From the NCBI RefSeq assembly GCF_030538755.1, contig NZ_JAUNTJ010000016.1:1-64000 (forward strand): a stretch of 64,000 nt of DNA, read 5' to 3'. This stretch comes from Paracoccus sp. (in: a-proteobacteria) (GTDB lineage: Bacteria; Pseudomonadota; Alphaproteobacteria; Rhodobacterales; Rhodobacteraceae). Position numbers and translations under genes: made by a program. Each line of letters begins with the position of its first letter. Position 1 is the stretch's first letter. Of this stretch, positions 39,671 through 48,623 are shown one piece after another. Under the pieces are notes generated by a model. That model saw only the letters and a program-made list of their open reading frames with translations. It was not told the DNA's origin and searched no databases.

Positions 39671-40672
39671 TCATTGGGCAGGCGATCCGCTCAGCGCCCT
39701 GTCGGTGATCGCATGGGTCCACGCGCCTTCGGGTGCGGCGGTAATCACCGGGTCGGAACCTCCGCTCATCAGGGTGTCAACCGTGCGCTGATAATCGGCC
39801 ACGTCCAGCGCGCCATTGGTTCCTGCGGTCAGCTTGGCCACCTCGGTCATCATGCGGGTCTGATGCCCGATGGTCTGGGCGCCGGTCTCGTCATTGTCCA
39901 GCACGATTTCCGCGGCCTCTTCGGGGTGTTCCTCGGCGTATTTCCAGCCCCTCATGCTGGCGCGGACAAAGCGGGTCAGCTTGTCCTCCATCGCGGGATC
40001 GGCCAGCGCGGTTTGCAGGACGTAAAGCCCGTCTTCCAGCGTGGCGACGCCCTGATCTTCGTATTTGAAGGTTATCAGGTCGTCTTCGCCGATCCCCGCG
40101 TCCAGAACCTGACCATATTCGTTATAGGTCATGGTGCTGATGCAGGCGGCCTGCTTTTGCAGCAGAGGATCGACGTTGAAGCCCTGCTTCAGCACCGTCA
40201 CCCCCTCGGCGCCGCCATTCGTCGGAATGCCCAGATGGTTCATCCACGACAGGAACGGATATTCGTTGCCAAAGAACCAGACCCCCAGCGTCTTGCCGCG
40301 AAAATCGGTCGTGGGGTCGGTGATCCCGCTTTCCTTGAGACAGGTCAGCATCATCCCCGACGATTTGAACGGCTGCGCGATATTGACAAGAGGCAGCCCC
40401 TTTTCGCGCGCGGCCAGTGCGGCGGGCATCCATTCCACCATCACATCCGCGCCACCGCCCGCCAGCACCTGCACCGGCGCGATGTCGGGGCCGCCCGGCT
40501 TGATGGTGACGTTCAGGTTTTCCTCGTCATAGAATCCCTTGTCCTTGGCGACATAATATCCCGCGAACTGCGCCTGTGTGACCCATTTCAGTTGCAGCGT
40601 CAGATCGTCTGCCGCCTGCGCGGCCCCGGCCAGCAGCGCAAGACCCGCCGCCGAAATCATCAGTCTGGTCAT
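39671..40672 (-). CDS. NMT1/THI5-like ABC transporter substrate-binding protein
   Basis: A 333-residue periplasmic binding protein with signal peptide MISAAGLALLAGAAQA and the NMT1/THI5-type start LTLQLKWVTQAQFAGYYVA, then KDKGFYDEENL. Members bind pyrimidine-type compounds such as hydroxymethylpyrimidine precursors, or sulfonates and nitrate. In this cluster a pyrimidine or related base is the likely ligand (inference). ATG 40672 with GGAG six bases upstream is preferred over the GTG at 40684. It is the last gene of the transporter operon. Confidence 0.86.
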   Translation of the reverse strand: MTRLMISAAGLALLAGAAQAADDLTLQLKWVTQAQFAGYYVAKDKGFYDEENLNVTIKPGGPDIAPVQVLAGGGADVMVEWMPAALAAREKGLPLVNIAQPFKSSGMMLTCLKESGITDPTTDFRGKTLGVWFFGNEYPFLSWMNHLGIPTNGGAEGVTVLKQGFNVDPLLQKQAACISTMTYNEYGQVLDAGIGEDDLITFKYEDQGVATLEDGLYVLQTALADPAMEDKLTRFVRASMRGWKYAEEHPEEAAEIVLDNDETGAQTIGHQTRMMTEVAKLTAGTNGALDVADYQRTVDTLMSGGSDPVITAAPEGAWTHAITDRALSGSPAQ

Positions 40673-40705
40673 TCTCCACTCCACTGTTGAGGGGCGTTTC
40701 GCCCG

Positions 40706-41653
40706 TTATTGGCGCTGTGACGGGTGCCAAAAGGTCATCCGGCGCTCGGCCAGCGCGACAATGCCATAGAACAGCGACCCGGCGAGGGCTGCCATCAGAA
40801 TCTCGGCCCAGACCAGCGCAAGGTCCATCTGCCCCACGGCGGTCGAGATGCGAAAGCCCATGCCGCGCGTCGGGCTGCCAAAGAATTCGGCCACGATGGC
40901 GCCGATCAGGGCCAGCGTGGTGGTGATCTTCAGCCCGTTGAACAGAAAGGGCAGGGCGGCGGGCAGGCGCAGTTTCAGCAGCGATTGCCAGTAACCCGCG
41001 CTCCATGTCGCCATCTGGTCGCGTTGCAGCGCATCGGTGGCGGCCAACCCGGCGACCATGTTCACAAGGATCGGAAAGAACACCATGACCACGACGACCG
41101 CCGCCTTGGAATGCCAGTCGAAACCGAACCACATCACAAGGATCGGCGCGATCCCGACGATGGGCAGGGCGGCGACGAAATTGCCGACCGGCAGCAACCC
41201 GCGTTGCAGGAAGGGCGATCGGTCGATGGCGATGGCGGTCATCACCGCCGCACCTGCGCCGATCAGCCAGCCGCTCAGCGCGCCTTTGGCCAGCGTTTGC
41301 ACCAGATCGCCCCAGATCATCGGCAGGCTGGCCATGAACCGCGCCCCGATGACCGAGGGCGCAGGCAGGATCACCTGCGGAACGGCGTAAAGCCGCACCA
41401 TCGCCTCCCAAAAGACCAGCAGGGTCAGGCCAAAGATCGCCGCGACGGCAATCCGGCGAACCCGCTCGCCCGAGGGGGGCAGGGGCAGGGCGGCCAGCCG
41501 GGCGTTCAGCGACCAGATCAGCAGCCAGAACCCGAACAGCGCCACCGCCCGCGGGCGCGGCGCGATGCCGGCCACGGCCAGCGCCATCAACGCCGCCGCC
41601 AGCAGCGGCAGCACCAGCCATGCCCGGCCGGGGCGCTTGGCTGCGGCGCTCAT
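40706..41653 (-). CDS. ABC transporter permease (second of pair)
   Basis: A 315-residue inner-membrane protein with the BPD-type permease fold of the NitT/TauT family. About six or seven hydrophobic helices are visible and the EAA-like ATPase contact region is SAGYWQSLLKLRLPAALPFL. The start ATG 41653 overlaps the first permease stop; the long frame to 41947 is antisense noise inside that gene. It probably forms a heterodimeric channel with its neighbour. Confidence 0.85.
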   Translation of the reverse strand: MSAAAKRPGRAWLVLPLLAAALMALAVAGIAPRPRAVALFGFWLLIWSLNARLAALPLPPSGERVRRIAVAAIFGLTLLVFWEAMVRLYAVPQVILPAPSVIGARFMASLPMIWGDLVQTLAKGALSGWLIGAGAAVMTAIAIDRSPFLQRGLLPVGNFVAALPIVGIAPILVMWFGFDWHSKAAVVVVMVFFPILVNMVAGLAATDALQRDQMATWSAGYWQSLLKLRLPAALPFLFNGLKITTTLALIGAIVAEFFGSPTRGMGFRISTAVGQMDLALVWAEILMAALAGSLFYGIVALAERRMTFWHPSQRQ

Positions 41654-42513
41654 CGTGCCAACCCCATGCGGGCCAGCACCACCCGCTCGACCAGCCCGAT
41701 CAGCCAGACCAGCCCGGCCGCCATGATCGCGGCGGCAAACAGCGCCGCCCAGATCTGGATCGTCTGCCCGTAATACGACCCCGACAGCAGCCGCGCGCCC
41801 AGCCCCTGCGTCGCCCCGGCAGGCAGTTCCGCGACGATGGTGCCCACCAGCGCCGCCGCAATCGCCACCTTGAGCGAGGTGAACAGATAGGGCAGCGAAG
41901 ACGGCAACCGCAAATGGCGCAGCACCTGCCCGCCACCGGCATTCCACGACCGCATCAGATCAAGCTGCATCGCATCAGGCGCGCGCAGGCCCTTGACCAT
42001 GCCCACCAGCACCGGAAAGAACGACAGCCACGCCGCAATGAAGGCCTTGGGCAGCAACCCGGTCACGCCCGCACTGGCAAACACCACGATCACCATCGGC
42101 GCGATTGCCAGAATTGGCACGGTCTGCGACGCCACCGCCCAGGGCATGATCGACATGTCCATCGCCCGGTTATGCACGATCCCCACCGCCAACAGCACCC
42201 CCGCCACAGCGCCGATGCCAAACCCCGCCAGAGTCGCCGACAGCGTGATCCAGCCATGCCAGACCAAAGACCGGCGCGAGGTCACAGCTTGCCCCGCCAG
42301 CCCATCCCATAACCCCGCCGCCACCTGATGCGGCGCGGGCAACACGGGGCGCTGCTGGCTCATGGTATCGGCAATCAGCGCCGCCGCGCTCAACTCGCTG
42401 CCCGCCCGCGCGGCCTGATCCCGTGCCCATTGCGCATTCATCCAGACGGAGGCGACATACCAGATCACCACAATCGCCAGCAGAACGGTCAGAACAGGCA
42501 AGATACGCTTCAT
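41650..42513 (-). CDS. ABC transporter permease (first of pair)
   Basis: A 287-residue permease. The N-terminal hydrophobic segment is ILPVLTVLLAIVVIWYVASV and the EAA-like loop is NAGGGQVLRHLRLPSSLPYL. The start at ATG 42513 (KRILPVLTV) is preferred. An in-frame ATG at 42537 would add MQTKDGAA, which is encoded by the intergenic repeat at 42522-42572. It overlaps the second permease gene by 4 bp. Confidence 0.85.
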   Translation of the reverse strand: MKRILPVLTVLLAIVVIWYVASVWMNAQWARDQAARAGSELSAAALIADTMSQQRPVLPAPHQVAAGLWDGLAGQAVTSRRSLVWHGWITLSATLAGFGIGAVAGVLLAVGIVHNRAMDMSIMPWAVASQTVPILAIAPMVIVVFASAGVTGLLPKAFIAAWLSFFPVLVGMVKGLRAPDAMQLDLMRSWNAGGGQVLRHLRLPSSLPYLFTSLKVAIAAALVGTIVAELPAGATQGLGARLLSGSYYGQTIQIWAALFAAAIMAAGLVWLIGLVERVVLARMGLAR

Positions 42514-42521
42514 CGCGGCCC

Positions 42522-42572
42522 CATCTTTGGTCTGCAAATATCCTCGGGGGTCCGGGGGTGGAAAACCCCCGG
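42522..42572 (+). repeat. AAATATCC/GGGGG intergenic repeat, copy A
   Basis: Reads CATCTTTGGTCTGCAAATAT, then CCTCGGGGGTCCGGGGGTGG and AAAACCCCCGG. CCGGGGG and CCCCCGG form a 7-bp hairpin. It lies between the ATPase stop and the permease start. Related copies are at 45845-45898 and, inverted, 59211-59263. Confidence 0.75.
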
Positions 42573-42582
42573 CTTGGGCGCG

Positions 42583-43929
42583 TCAGTCATAGCTATGCCC
42601 CTCCCTCAACCCCTCGCGCACCTCATGCGCCAGGGCGATGAACGCGGGCGTGTCGCGAATATCCAAGGGGCGCTCGCGCGGCAGGGTGCTGTCGATCACG
42701 CGGGAAATCCGCCCCGGTCGCGGCGACATGACGACGATCTTGGTCGAAAGATACACCGCCTCGGGGATGGAATGGGTGACAAAGCCGATGGTCTTGCCCG
42801 TTCGCGCCCACAGCTTCAGCAGTTCTTCGTTCAGCCGGTCGCGCACGATTTCATCCAGCGCGCCAAAGGGTTCGTCCATCAGCAGAATATCGGCATCAAA
42901 GGCCAGCGCGCGGGCAATCGAGGCCCGCTGCTGCATACCGCCCGACAATTGCCACGGGTATTTCCCGCCAAAGCCCGCCAGATCGACCAGATCCAGCACG
43001 CGCCGGGTCCGCTCGGCCCGGTCCGCGCGGCTGAACCCCATGATCTCCAGCGGCAGCGAGATATTCCCCGCAATCGTCCGCCACGGATAAAGCCCCGGCG
43101 CCTGAAACACATAGCCATAGGCGCGCGCGCGCCGCGCCTGATCCGGGGTCATGCCGTTCACGGTCAGACTGCCGCCGGTCGGCGTCTCCAGCGCCGCCAT
43201 CGTCCGCAGAAACGTCGTCTTGCCGCAGCCCGAAGGCCCGATAAAGCTGACGAAATCGCCCTGATTGATGGTCAGATCGACATCCTTCAGCGCATGAACC
43301 GGCCCATCTGCGGTCTGAAAGGTCAGGCTGACGCCACGCGCCTCGATCACCGGGCTGGTGGGGGCCGCAGGTGTCACCGGCGCATCCTCGGCCCAATCGT
43401 CAAACCAATTCATCGCTTCACCCTTTGGCCAGATCGGTGCGGGCAAAGGCGCACCGCCCGGCGCGACCTCGCGGATTGTGACGCCCGGCATGACCTGAAC
43501 CCCGTGCCAGCGCGCAAAGCCGCGCCGAGTCAGGATGCCCAGCAGGGTCAGATCATCGCCGCCGTCCAACTGCACCAGATGCCGGTTCCGCGCCCGGATT
43601 GCCGCCGCATATTGCGGCAACAGCGCCGGGCTGGCGCTATGCACCCGGCCCGGATCGGTCAGGGCCGCCCGCTCGGCCTCGGTCAGCGAGGGGATATGCG
43701 CTGCGTTGATAAGCCGGTCCAGCGCATGGATGACATCCTCGCCCCCGGCATTGCTGTCAAACTGCTGCGTCAGCCGCGTGGCCGCCAGCGCATCCACCAG
43801 CGCAAGCGCCTGATCCTCGTCCAGCGTATCGGGCAGCGGCTGGCCCATCAGGCCCATGCGGCCCAGCAATTCTTCGCGCCGGGCCATAAGGTCGCTGGCG
43901 AAACGCAGCCAGATCGGGTCATTGTTCAT
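42583..43929 (-). CDS. ABC transporter ATPase with unusual N-terminal extension
   Basis: 448 residues. From about residue 192 it is a normal NitT/TauT-type ATPase: Walker A GPSGCGKTT, Q-loop region YVFQAPGLYPWRTI, signature LSGGMQQR, Walker B ILLMDEPFGALD and the switch His in FVTHSIPEAV. The first about 190 residues (from NNDPIWLRFASDLMARREEL) are not part of the family and I cannot identify them. The ATG at 43929 overlaps the stop of the SDR remnant, as in a coupled operon, so the long form is probably real. Translation could also begin at the internal ATG opening NWFDDWAED, which is preceded by AAAGGGTGAAG. Confidence 0.8.
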   Translation of the reverse strand: MNNDPIWLRFASDLMARREELLGRMGLMGQPLPDTLDEDQALALVDALAATRLTQQFDSNAGGEDVIHALDRLINAAHIPSLTEAERAALTDPGRVHSASPALLPQYAAAIRARNRHLVQLDGGDDLTLLGILTRRGFARWHGVQVMPGVTIREVAPGGAPLPAPIWPKGEAMNWFDDWAEDAPVTPAAPTSPVIEARGVSLTFQTADGPVHALKDVDLTINQGDFVSFIGPSGCGKTTFLRTMAALETPTGGSLTVNGMTPDQARRARAYGYVFQAPGLYPWRTIAGNISLPLEIMGFSRADRAERTRRVLDLVDLAGFGGKYPWQLSGGMQQRASIARALAFDADILLMDEPFGALDEIVRDRLNEELLKLWARTGKTIGFVTHSIPEAVYLSTKIVVMSPRPGRISRVIDSTLPRERPLDIRDTPAFIALAHEVREGLREGHSYD

Positions 43930-44377
43930 ACTGACCTCGTGATCCCGCCATCGACGCGGATATTCTGCCCGGAGATATGGCCGCCACCCCGCGCCACCAT
44001 ATCCGGGCTGACAGGTGGCGGGCGCTGTTCACCAGCACGTCGATGCGGCCCCAGCGGTCCACCGCACCATCGACCAGACGGGCCAGATCATCGGTGGACT
44101 GGTTCGATCCGGTGACGCCAAATCCACCCAGTTCATCCGCCAACGCCTCGCCCTTGCCGGATGAGGACAGCACGCCGACCGCAAACCTATCCGCCGCCAT
44201 CCGCAAAAGCGCAATTGGCAGCACCGCCCCTGTCAGCAGGAACGCAAGAACGGGCAACAGATCGCCGCGCCCGCTTGCCAATGCCGAAGCGCCGCCTGTC
44301 AACGCAGACAAGATCACAGCAGCGCAGAAAATGGCCGCAAAATGCCGGTCGATCCCATGCCGTGCCAGCCAGCCCAT
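43926..44377 (-). pseudogene. Decayed short-chain dehydrogenase/reductase gene
   Basis: One frame holds an SDR-like middle: AADRFAVGVLSSSGKGEALA, then LVDGAVDRWGRIDVLVNSA. The typical SDR C-terminus HISGQNIRVDGGITRSV and stop occurs just downstream in a different frame. The segment with the catalytic Tyr-x-x-x-Lys and most of the C-terminal half is missing, and the N-terminal cofactor loop is not recognisable. So the gene is broken by deletion and frameshift. The first about 50 codons of the open frame from 44377 look like unrelated hydrophobic sequence. The SDR stop still overlaps the ATPase start (ATGA), showing the original operon. Confidence 0.75.
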
Positions 44378-44380
44378 CCC

Positions 44381-45835
44381 TTAGACCCCGCTGGCCGGAA
44401 TGCCCGACCGCTGCACGGGGCGCGGTGCGCTCAGATCCTTCCACGCCGACAGCGCGCGGTTCACCGCAGGCCGCGCCTCGCGCCCGACAAAGGCGCCATG
44501 CCCCTCGCGCGAATCGACCTTGCCCTCGGACACCGCCACCACGCCGCGCGTCAGCGTATAGCGCGGCAGACCCGTGACCTTCTGCCCCTCGAACACGTTG
44601 TAATCAATGGCAGATTGCTGCGCACTGGCGCTGATCGTCTTTTCCGCCCTGGGGTCCCAGACCACCAGATCGGCATCCGCGCCGACCAGAACAGCCCCCT
44701 TGCGCGGATACATGTTCAGGATTTTCGCGATATTCGTCGAAGTCACCGCCACGAATTCATTCACAGTCAGCCGCCCCGTCCCGACCCCATGCGTCCACAG
44801 CATCGGCATCCGGTCCTCAAGGCCGCCGGTGCCGTTCGGGATCCTGGTAAAATCGCCCACGCCGGTGCGTTTCTGCTCGGTCGTAAAGGCGCAATGGTCC
44901 GTCGCCACCACCGACAGGCTGCCCGATTGCAGCCCGGCCCACAGGCTGGCCTGATGCGCCTTGTCGCGGAAGGGCGGCGACATGACGCGCCGGGCAGCGT
45001 GATCCCAGTCGGGGTTGAAATATTCGCTTTCGTCCAGGGTCAGATGCTGGATCAGCGGCTCGCCCCAGACGCGCTTGCCCGCCTGACGCGCCCGCCGGAT
45101 CGCCTCGTGGCTGTCCTCGCAACTCACATGCACGACATACAGCGGCACGCCGGCCATATCGGCCACCATGATGGCGCGGTTCGTCGCCTCGCCCTCGACC
45201 TGAGGCGGACGGGAATAGGCATGCGCCTCGGGGCCAGAGTTCCCCTCGGCCAGCAACCGCGCCGACAATTCCGCCACCACATCGCCGTTTTCCGCATGAA
45301 CCATCGCCAGCGCACCCAGATCGCCGCAGCGGCGAAAGCTGGCGAACAATTCGTCGTCATTCACCATCAGGGCACCCTTATAGGCCATGAAATGCTTAAA
45401 GCTGGTGATGCCGCGATCCACCACCGCCTGCATTTCATCGAAAACCTGCTGACCCCACCAGGTGATCGCCATGTGATAGGAATAATCGCAATGCGCGCGG
45501 GACACCTTATTATCCCACATCTTCAGCGCATCCAGCAGCCCCTGACCGGGCGAGGGCAGGGCAAAATCCACCACCATCGTCGTGCCCCCGGCCAAAGCGG
45601 CGCGCGTGCCCGATTCAAAATCATCGGCGGAATAGGTGCCCATAAAGGGCATCTCCAGATGCGTGTGCGGGTCGATGCCGCCGGGCATGATGTAACAGCC
45701 GGTCGCGTCCAGAACCCGATCACCCGACAGACCCTCGCCAATCGCGGCAATCCGCCCGCCCTCGATCAGAACATCGGCGTCATACGTCAGATCCGCCGTG
45801 ACGACCGTGCCGCCCTTGATAACCGTGCTGCTCAT
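44381..45835 (-). CDS. hydA: Dihydropyrimidinase
   Basis: Opens the ring of dihydrouracil or dihydrothymine to the N-carbamoyl-beta-amino acid. The 484-residue cyclic amidohydrolase has the metal motif GGIDPHTHLEMPFMGT, the carbamylated-lysine region SFKHFMAYKGAL, YVVHVSCEDSHEAI and VATDHCAFTTEQK. ATG 45835 is chosen because GGAGG lies just upstream. It sits between the amidase gene and the SDR remnant on the same strand, matching step order in reductive pyrimidine catabolism. Confidence 0.94.
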   Translation of the reverse strand: MSSTVIKGGTVVTADLTYDADVLIEGGRIAAIGEGLSGDRVLDATGCYIMPGGIDPHTHLEMPFMGTYSADDFESGTRAALAGGTTMVVDFALPSPGQGLLDALKMWDNKVSRAHCDYSYHMAITWWGQQVFDEMQAVVDRGITSFKHFMAYKGALMVNDDELFASFRRCGDLGALAMVHAENGDVVAELSARLLAEGNSGPEAHAYSRPPQVEGEATNRAIMVADMAGVPLYVVHVSCEDSHEAIRRARQAGKRVWGEPLIQHLTLDESEYFNPDWDHAARRVMSPPFRDKAHQASLWAGLQSGSLSVVATDHCAFTTEQKRTGVGDFTRIPNGTGGLEDRMPMLWTHGVGTGRLTVNEFVAVTSTNIAKILNMYPRKGAVLVGADADLVVWDPRAEKTISASAQQSAIDYNVFEGQKVTGLPRYTLTRGVVAVSEGKVDSREGHGAFVGREARPAVNRALSAWKDLSAPRPVQRSGIPASGV

Positions 45836-45844
45836 CCCTGCCTC

Positions 45845-45898
45845 CATCTTTGGTCCGATAAATATCCTCGGGGGGTCCGGGGGGCGAAGCGCCCCCGG
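45845..45898 (+). repeat. AAATATCC/GGGGG intergenic repeat, copy B
   Basis: Reads CATCTTTGGTCCGATAAATA, then TCCTCGGGGGGTCCGGGGGG. CCGGGGG and CCCCCGG plus GCG/CGC form a 10-bp stem with loop AAG. It lies in the gap between the amidase stop and the dihydropyrimidinase start. Confidence 0.75.
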
Positions 45899-45900
45899 CT

Positions 45901-47166
45901 TCAGCGCACGACCTCTGCCGCCTCGATCACCGCATGCAGCAGAACATCCGCGCCAGCCGCCGCCCATGCCGGGGAAATCTCCTCGGCCTCGTTATGCGAC
46001 AGCCCGTCCACGCAGGGGCACATAATCATCACCGTCGGCGCGATGCGGTTGATCCAGCAGGCGTCGTGGCCGGCACCGGATATGATGTCCATATGCGAAT
46101 AGCCCAGACGTTCTGCCGCCGCGCGCACGGTGCCGACCAATGCGGGGTCAAACGTCACCGGGTCGAAATGGCCGACCGCCTCGATGCTGATGCCAAGGCC
46201 CAGCTCCCCGGCAATCGCCGGGGCCTCGGTCTCCAGCCGGGCGCGCATGGCGTTCAGCTTGGCCAGATCGGGGCTGCGGAAATCGACGGTGAACACCGCG
46301 CGGCCGGGGATCACGTTGCGGCTGTTGGGCACCACGTTCATCTGCCCCACGGCGCCCACCGCGCCCGGCTGGTGATCCATGGCGATGCGATGCACCGCCT
46401 CGATGATCCGCGCCATGCCAAGGCCCGCATTCACCCGCATGTTCATCGGGGTCGATCCGGTGTGCGCGTCCTTGCCGGTCAGGGTGATTTCCAGCCACCA
46501 CAGACCCTGACCATGGGTCACGACGCCGATGTCCTTGCCCTCGGCTTCCAGAATTGGCCCCTGTTCGATGTGATATTCGAACATTGCATGGATGGGCCGA
46601 CCGCCCACATCCTCGGACCCGCGCCAGCCGATGCGGTCCAGCTCGTCCCCGAAACGCTTGCCCTCGGCATCCACGCGGGCGTTGGCGTAATCCTCGGTAT
46701 GCACGCCCGCGAACACGCCGGATGCCAGCATGGCGGGGGCGAACCGCGCGCCTTCCTCGTTCGTCCAGTTCACCACCACGATGGGGCGGCGGGTGCGGAT
46801 GCCCAGATCGCGGATCGAGCGCACCACCTCCAGCCCGGCCAGCACGCCCAGAACCCCGTCGAACTTGCCGCCCGTGGGCTGAGTGTCCAGATGGCTGCCG
46901 ATATACACCGGGTCCAGATCGGGGTCCGCGCCCTCGTGGCGCATGAACATGTTGCCCATGCGGTCAAGGCCCATGACCATGCCCGCATCCTCGCACCATG
47001 ACTGAAACAGCGCCCGGCCCTGCGCATCGGCGTCGGTCAGGGTCTGGCGGTTGTTGCCGCCCGCCACACCCGGCCCGATCTGGGCCATCTGCATCAGGCT
47101 GTCCCACAGCCGTTCGCCGTCAATTTTCAGGTTTGCAGCCGGGGCCACCCCACTGGCGTCGGTCAT
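45901..47166 (-). CDS. N-carbamoyl-beta-alanine amidase-type Zn hydrolase (copy 2)
   Basis: A 421-residue M20-family amidase. Hydrolysis of N-carbamoyl-beta-alanine to beta-alanine, CO2 and ammonia fits its place beside dihydropyrimidinase. Motifs match copy 1: GGNNRQTLTDADAQG, GSHLDTQPTGGKFDGVLGVL, NEEGARFAPAML, EYHIEQGP and GAGHDA. AAGGA precedes the ATG by 6 bases. The corresponding gene at 8407-9651 is in an otherwise identical gene order. This copy has a slightly longer N-terminus. Confidence 0.9.
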   Translation of the reverse strand: MTDASGVAPAANLKIDGERLWDSLMQMAQIGPGVAGGNNRQTLTDADAQGRALFQSWCEDAGMVMGLDRMGNMFMRHEGADPDLDPVYIGSHLDTQPTGGKFDGVLGVLAGLEVVRSIRDLGIRTRRPIVVVNWTNEEGARFAPAMLASGVFAGVHTEDYANARVDAEGKRFGDELDRIGWRGSEDVGGRPIHAMFEYHIEQGPILEAEGKDIGVVTHGQGLWWLEITLTGKDAHTGSTPMNMRVNAGLGMARIIEAVHRIAMDHQPGAVGAVGQMNVVPNSRNVIPGRAVFTVDFRSPDLAKLNAMRARLETEAPAIAGELGLGISIEAVGHFDPVTFDPALVGTVRAAAERLGYSHMDIISGAGHDACWINRIAPTVMIMCPCVDGLSHNEAEEISPAWAAAGADVLLHAVIEAAEVVR

Positions 47167-47226
47167 CTGTCGTCCTTCCTGTCTGGCCGTCCCGTCTTGG
47201 CGCGGGTTCGGCGGAATGGGTCGGGG

Positions 47227-47280
47227 TTATTTCAACTCGACCTCGATAAAGCTCATCGCGGTTGCGGTTGCCTGCGTCAT
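47227..47280 (-). pseudogene. 17-codon in-frame remnant of a cupin gene
   Basis: The frame MTQATATAMSFIEVELK plus stop fuses the start of the cupin found in the first cassette (MTRETCTA) to its end (MAFVEVELKPKPGA), with everything between deleted. Its ATG overlaps the aminotransferase stop. It lies exactly where the cupin gene lies in the cassette at 8407-11355. It cannot encode a cupin fold. Confidence 0.8.
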
Positions 47281-48602
47281 GCGGTGTCCCGCAGCACATC
47301 GGCCAGCGTGCCGATCAGCGTGTCGATCTGCGCCTTGTCGATAATCAGCGGCGGAGACATGGCGATGGTGTCGCCGGTGGTGCGGATCATGATGCCTTTC
47401 TCGAACGCGCGGATGAAGGCGTCAAAGGCGCGCACGCCCGGCTTGCCCTCGATCGGTTCCAGTTCGACCGCGCCGATCAGGCCCATGTTGCGGATGTCGA
47501 TGACATGCGGCAGGCCCTTTAGCCCGTGCAGCGCCTGTTCCCAATAGGGGGCCAGTTCGGCACAGCGGTCGAACAACCCTTCCTCGGCATAGGTGTCCAG
47601 CGTGGCGATACCGGCGGCGCAGGCGATGGGGTTGCCGGAATAGGTATAGCCGTGGAACAACTCGATCACATGTTCCGGCCCTTGCATAAAGGCGTCGTGG
47701 ATTTCGGCGGTGGTCATCACCGCACCCATCGGGATGACGCCGTTGGTCAGCCCCTTGGCGCAGGTTATCATGTCGGGCACCACGCCAAAGTGCTGCGCTG
47801 CAAAGGCCGAGCCAAGGCGGCCAAAGCCGGTAATGACCTCATCAAAGATCAGCAGGATGCCGTGCTTTTTCGTGATGGCGCGCAACCGCTCCAGATAGCC
47901 CTTGGGCGGCATCAGGACACCGGTGGACCCGGCCATCGGTTCCACGATCACGGCTGCGATGGTTTCGGCGCCGTGCAGCGCGACGATGCGTTCCAGATCG
48001 TCGGCAAGGTTCGCGCCATGTTCGGGCTGGCCGCGGGTAAAGGCGTTTTCGGGCAGATGCGTATGCGGCAGGTGATCGACGCCGTTCAGCAGGCTGCCGA
48101 AAAAGCGGCGGTTGTTCACGATCCCGCCCACCGAAATGCCGCCAAAGCCGACACCGTGATAGCCGCGCTCGCGCCCGATCAGCCGGGTGCGGGCGGCATC
48201 GCCGCGCGCGCGGTGATAGGCCAGCGCGATTTTCAGCGCCGTGTCCACCGCCTCGGAACCCGAGTTGGTAAAGAACACATGCTCCATCCCTTCGGGCGCG
48301 ATGCCGATCAGGCGGTTGGCCAGTTCAAAGGCCAGCGGATGGCCCATCTGGAACGCCGGGGCGTAATCCAGTTCCTCGGCCTGCTGCTGAATGGCAGAGG
48401 TGATGCGCGGGCGGCAATGCCCTGCGTTGCAGCACCACAGCCCGGCGGTGCCATCCAGCACCTGCCGCCCGTCGGCGCTGGTATAGTGCATGTCTTTGGA
48501 TGCCACCAGCATCCGGGGCGCGGATTTGAATTGCCGGTTCGCGGTGAAGGGCATCCAGAAGGCGCGCAGGTCGTTCGGGGCGGGTTTACGGTCCAGGGCC
48601 AT
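47277..48602 (-). CDS. Class III omega-aminotransferase, beta-alanine type (copy 2)
   Basis: 441 residues, gapless paralogue of the protein at 10030-11355. The PLP lysine is Lys283 in TCAKGLTNG, preceded by LIFDEVITGFGRLG. It should convert the beta-alanine or beta-aminoisobutyrate released by the adjacent amidase to the semialdehyde, using pyruvate as acceptor. GGAG lies 8 bases before the ATG. A RutR-like operator is 22-37 bp upstream of the start. Confidence 0.92.
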   Translation of the reverse strand: MALDRKPAPNDLRAFWMPFTANRQFKSAPRMLVASKDMHYTSADGRQVLDGTAGLWCCNAGHCRPRITSAIQQQAEELDYAPAFQMGHPLAFELANRLIGIAPEGMEHVFFTNSGSEAVDTALKIALAYHRARGDAARTRLIGRERGYHGVGFGGISVGGIVNNRRFFGSLLNGVDHLPHTHLPENAFTRGQPEHGANLADDLERIVALHGAETIAAVIVEPMAGSTGVLMPPKGYLERLRAITKKHGILLIFDEVITGFGRLGSAFAAQHFGVVPDMITCAKGLTNGVIPMGAVMTTAEIHDAFMQGPEHVIELFHGYTYSGNPIACAAGIATLDTYAEEGLFDRCAELAPYWEQALHGLKGLPHVIDIRNMGLIGAVELEPIEGKPGVRAFDAFIRAFEKGIMIRTTGDTIAMSPPLIIDKAQIDTLIGTLADVLRDTA

Positions 48603-48623
48603 CGGGCTGACTCCATTCGGTGT

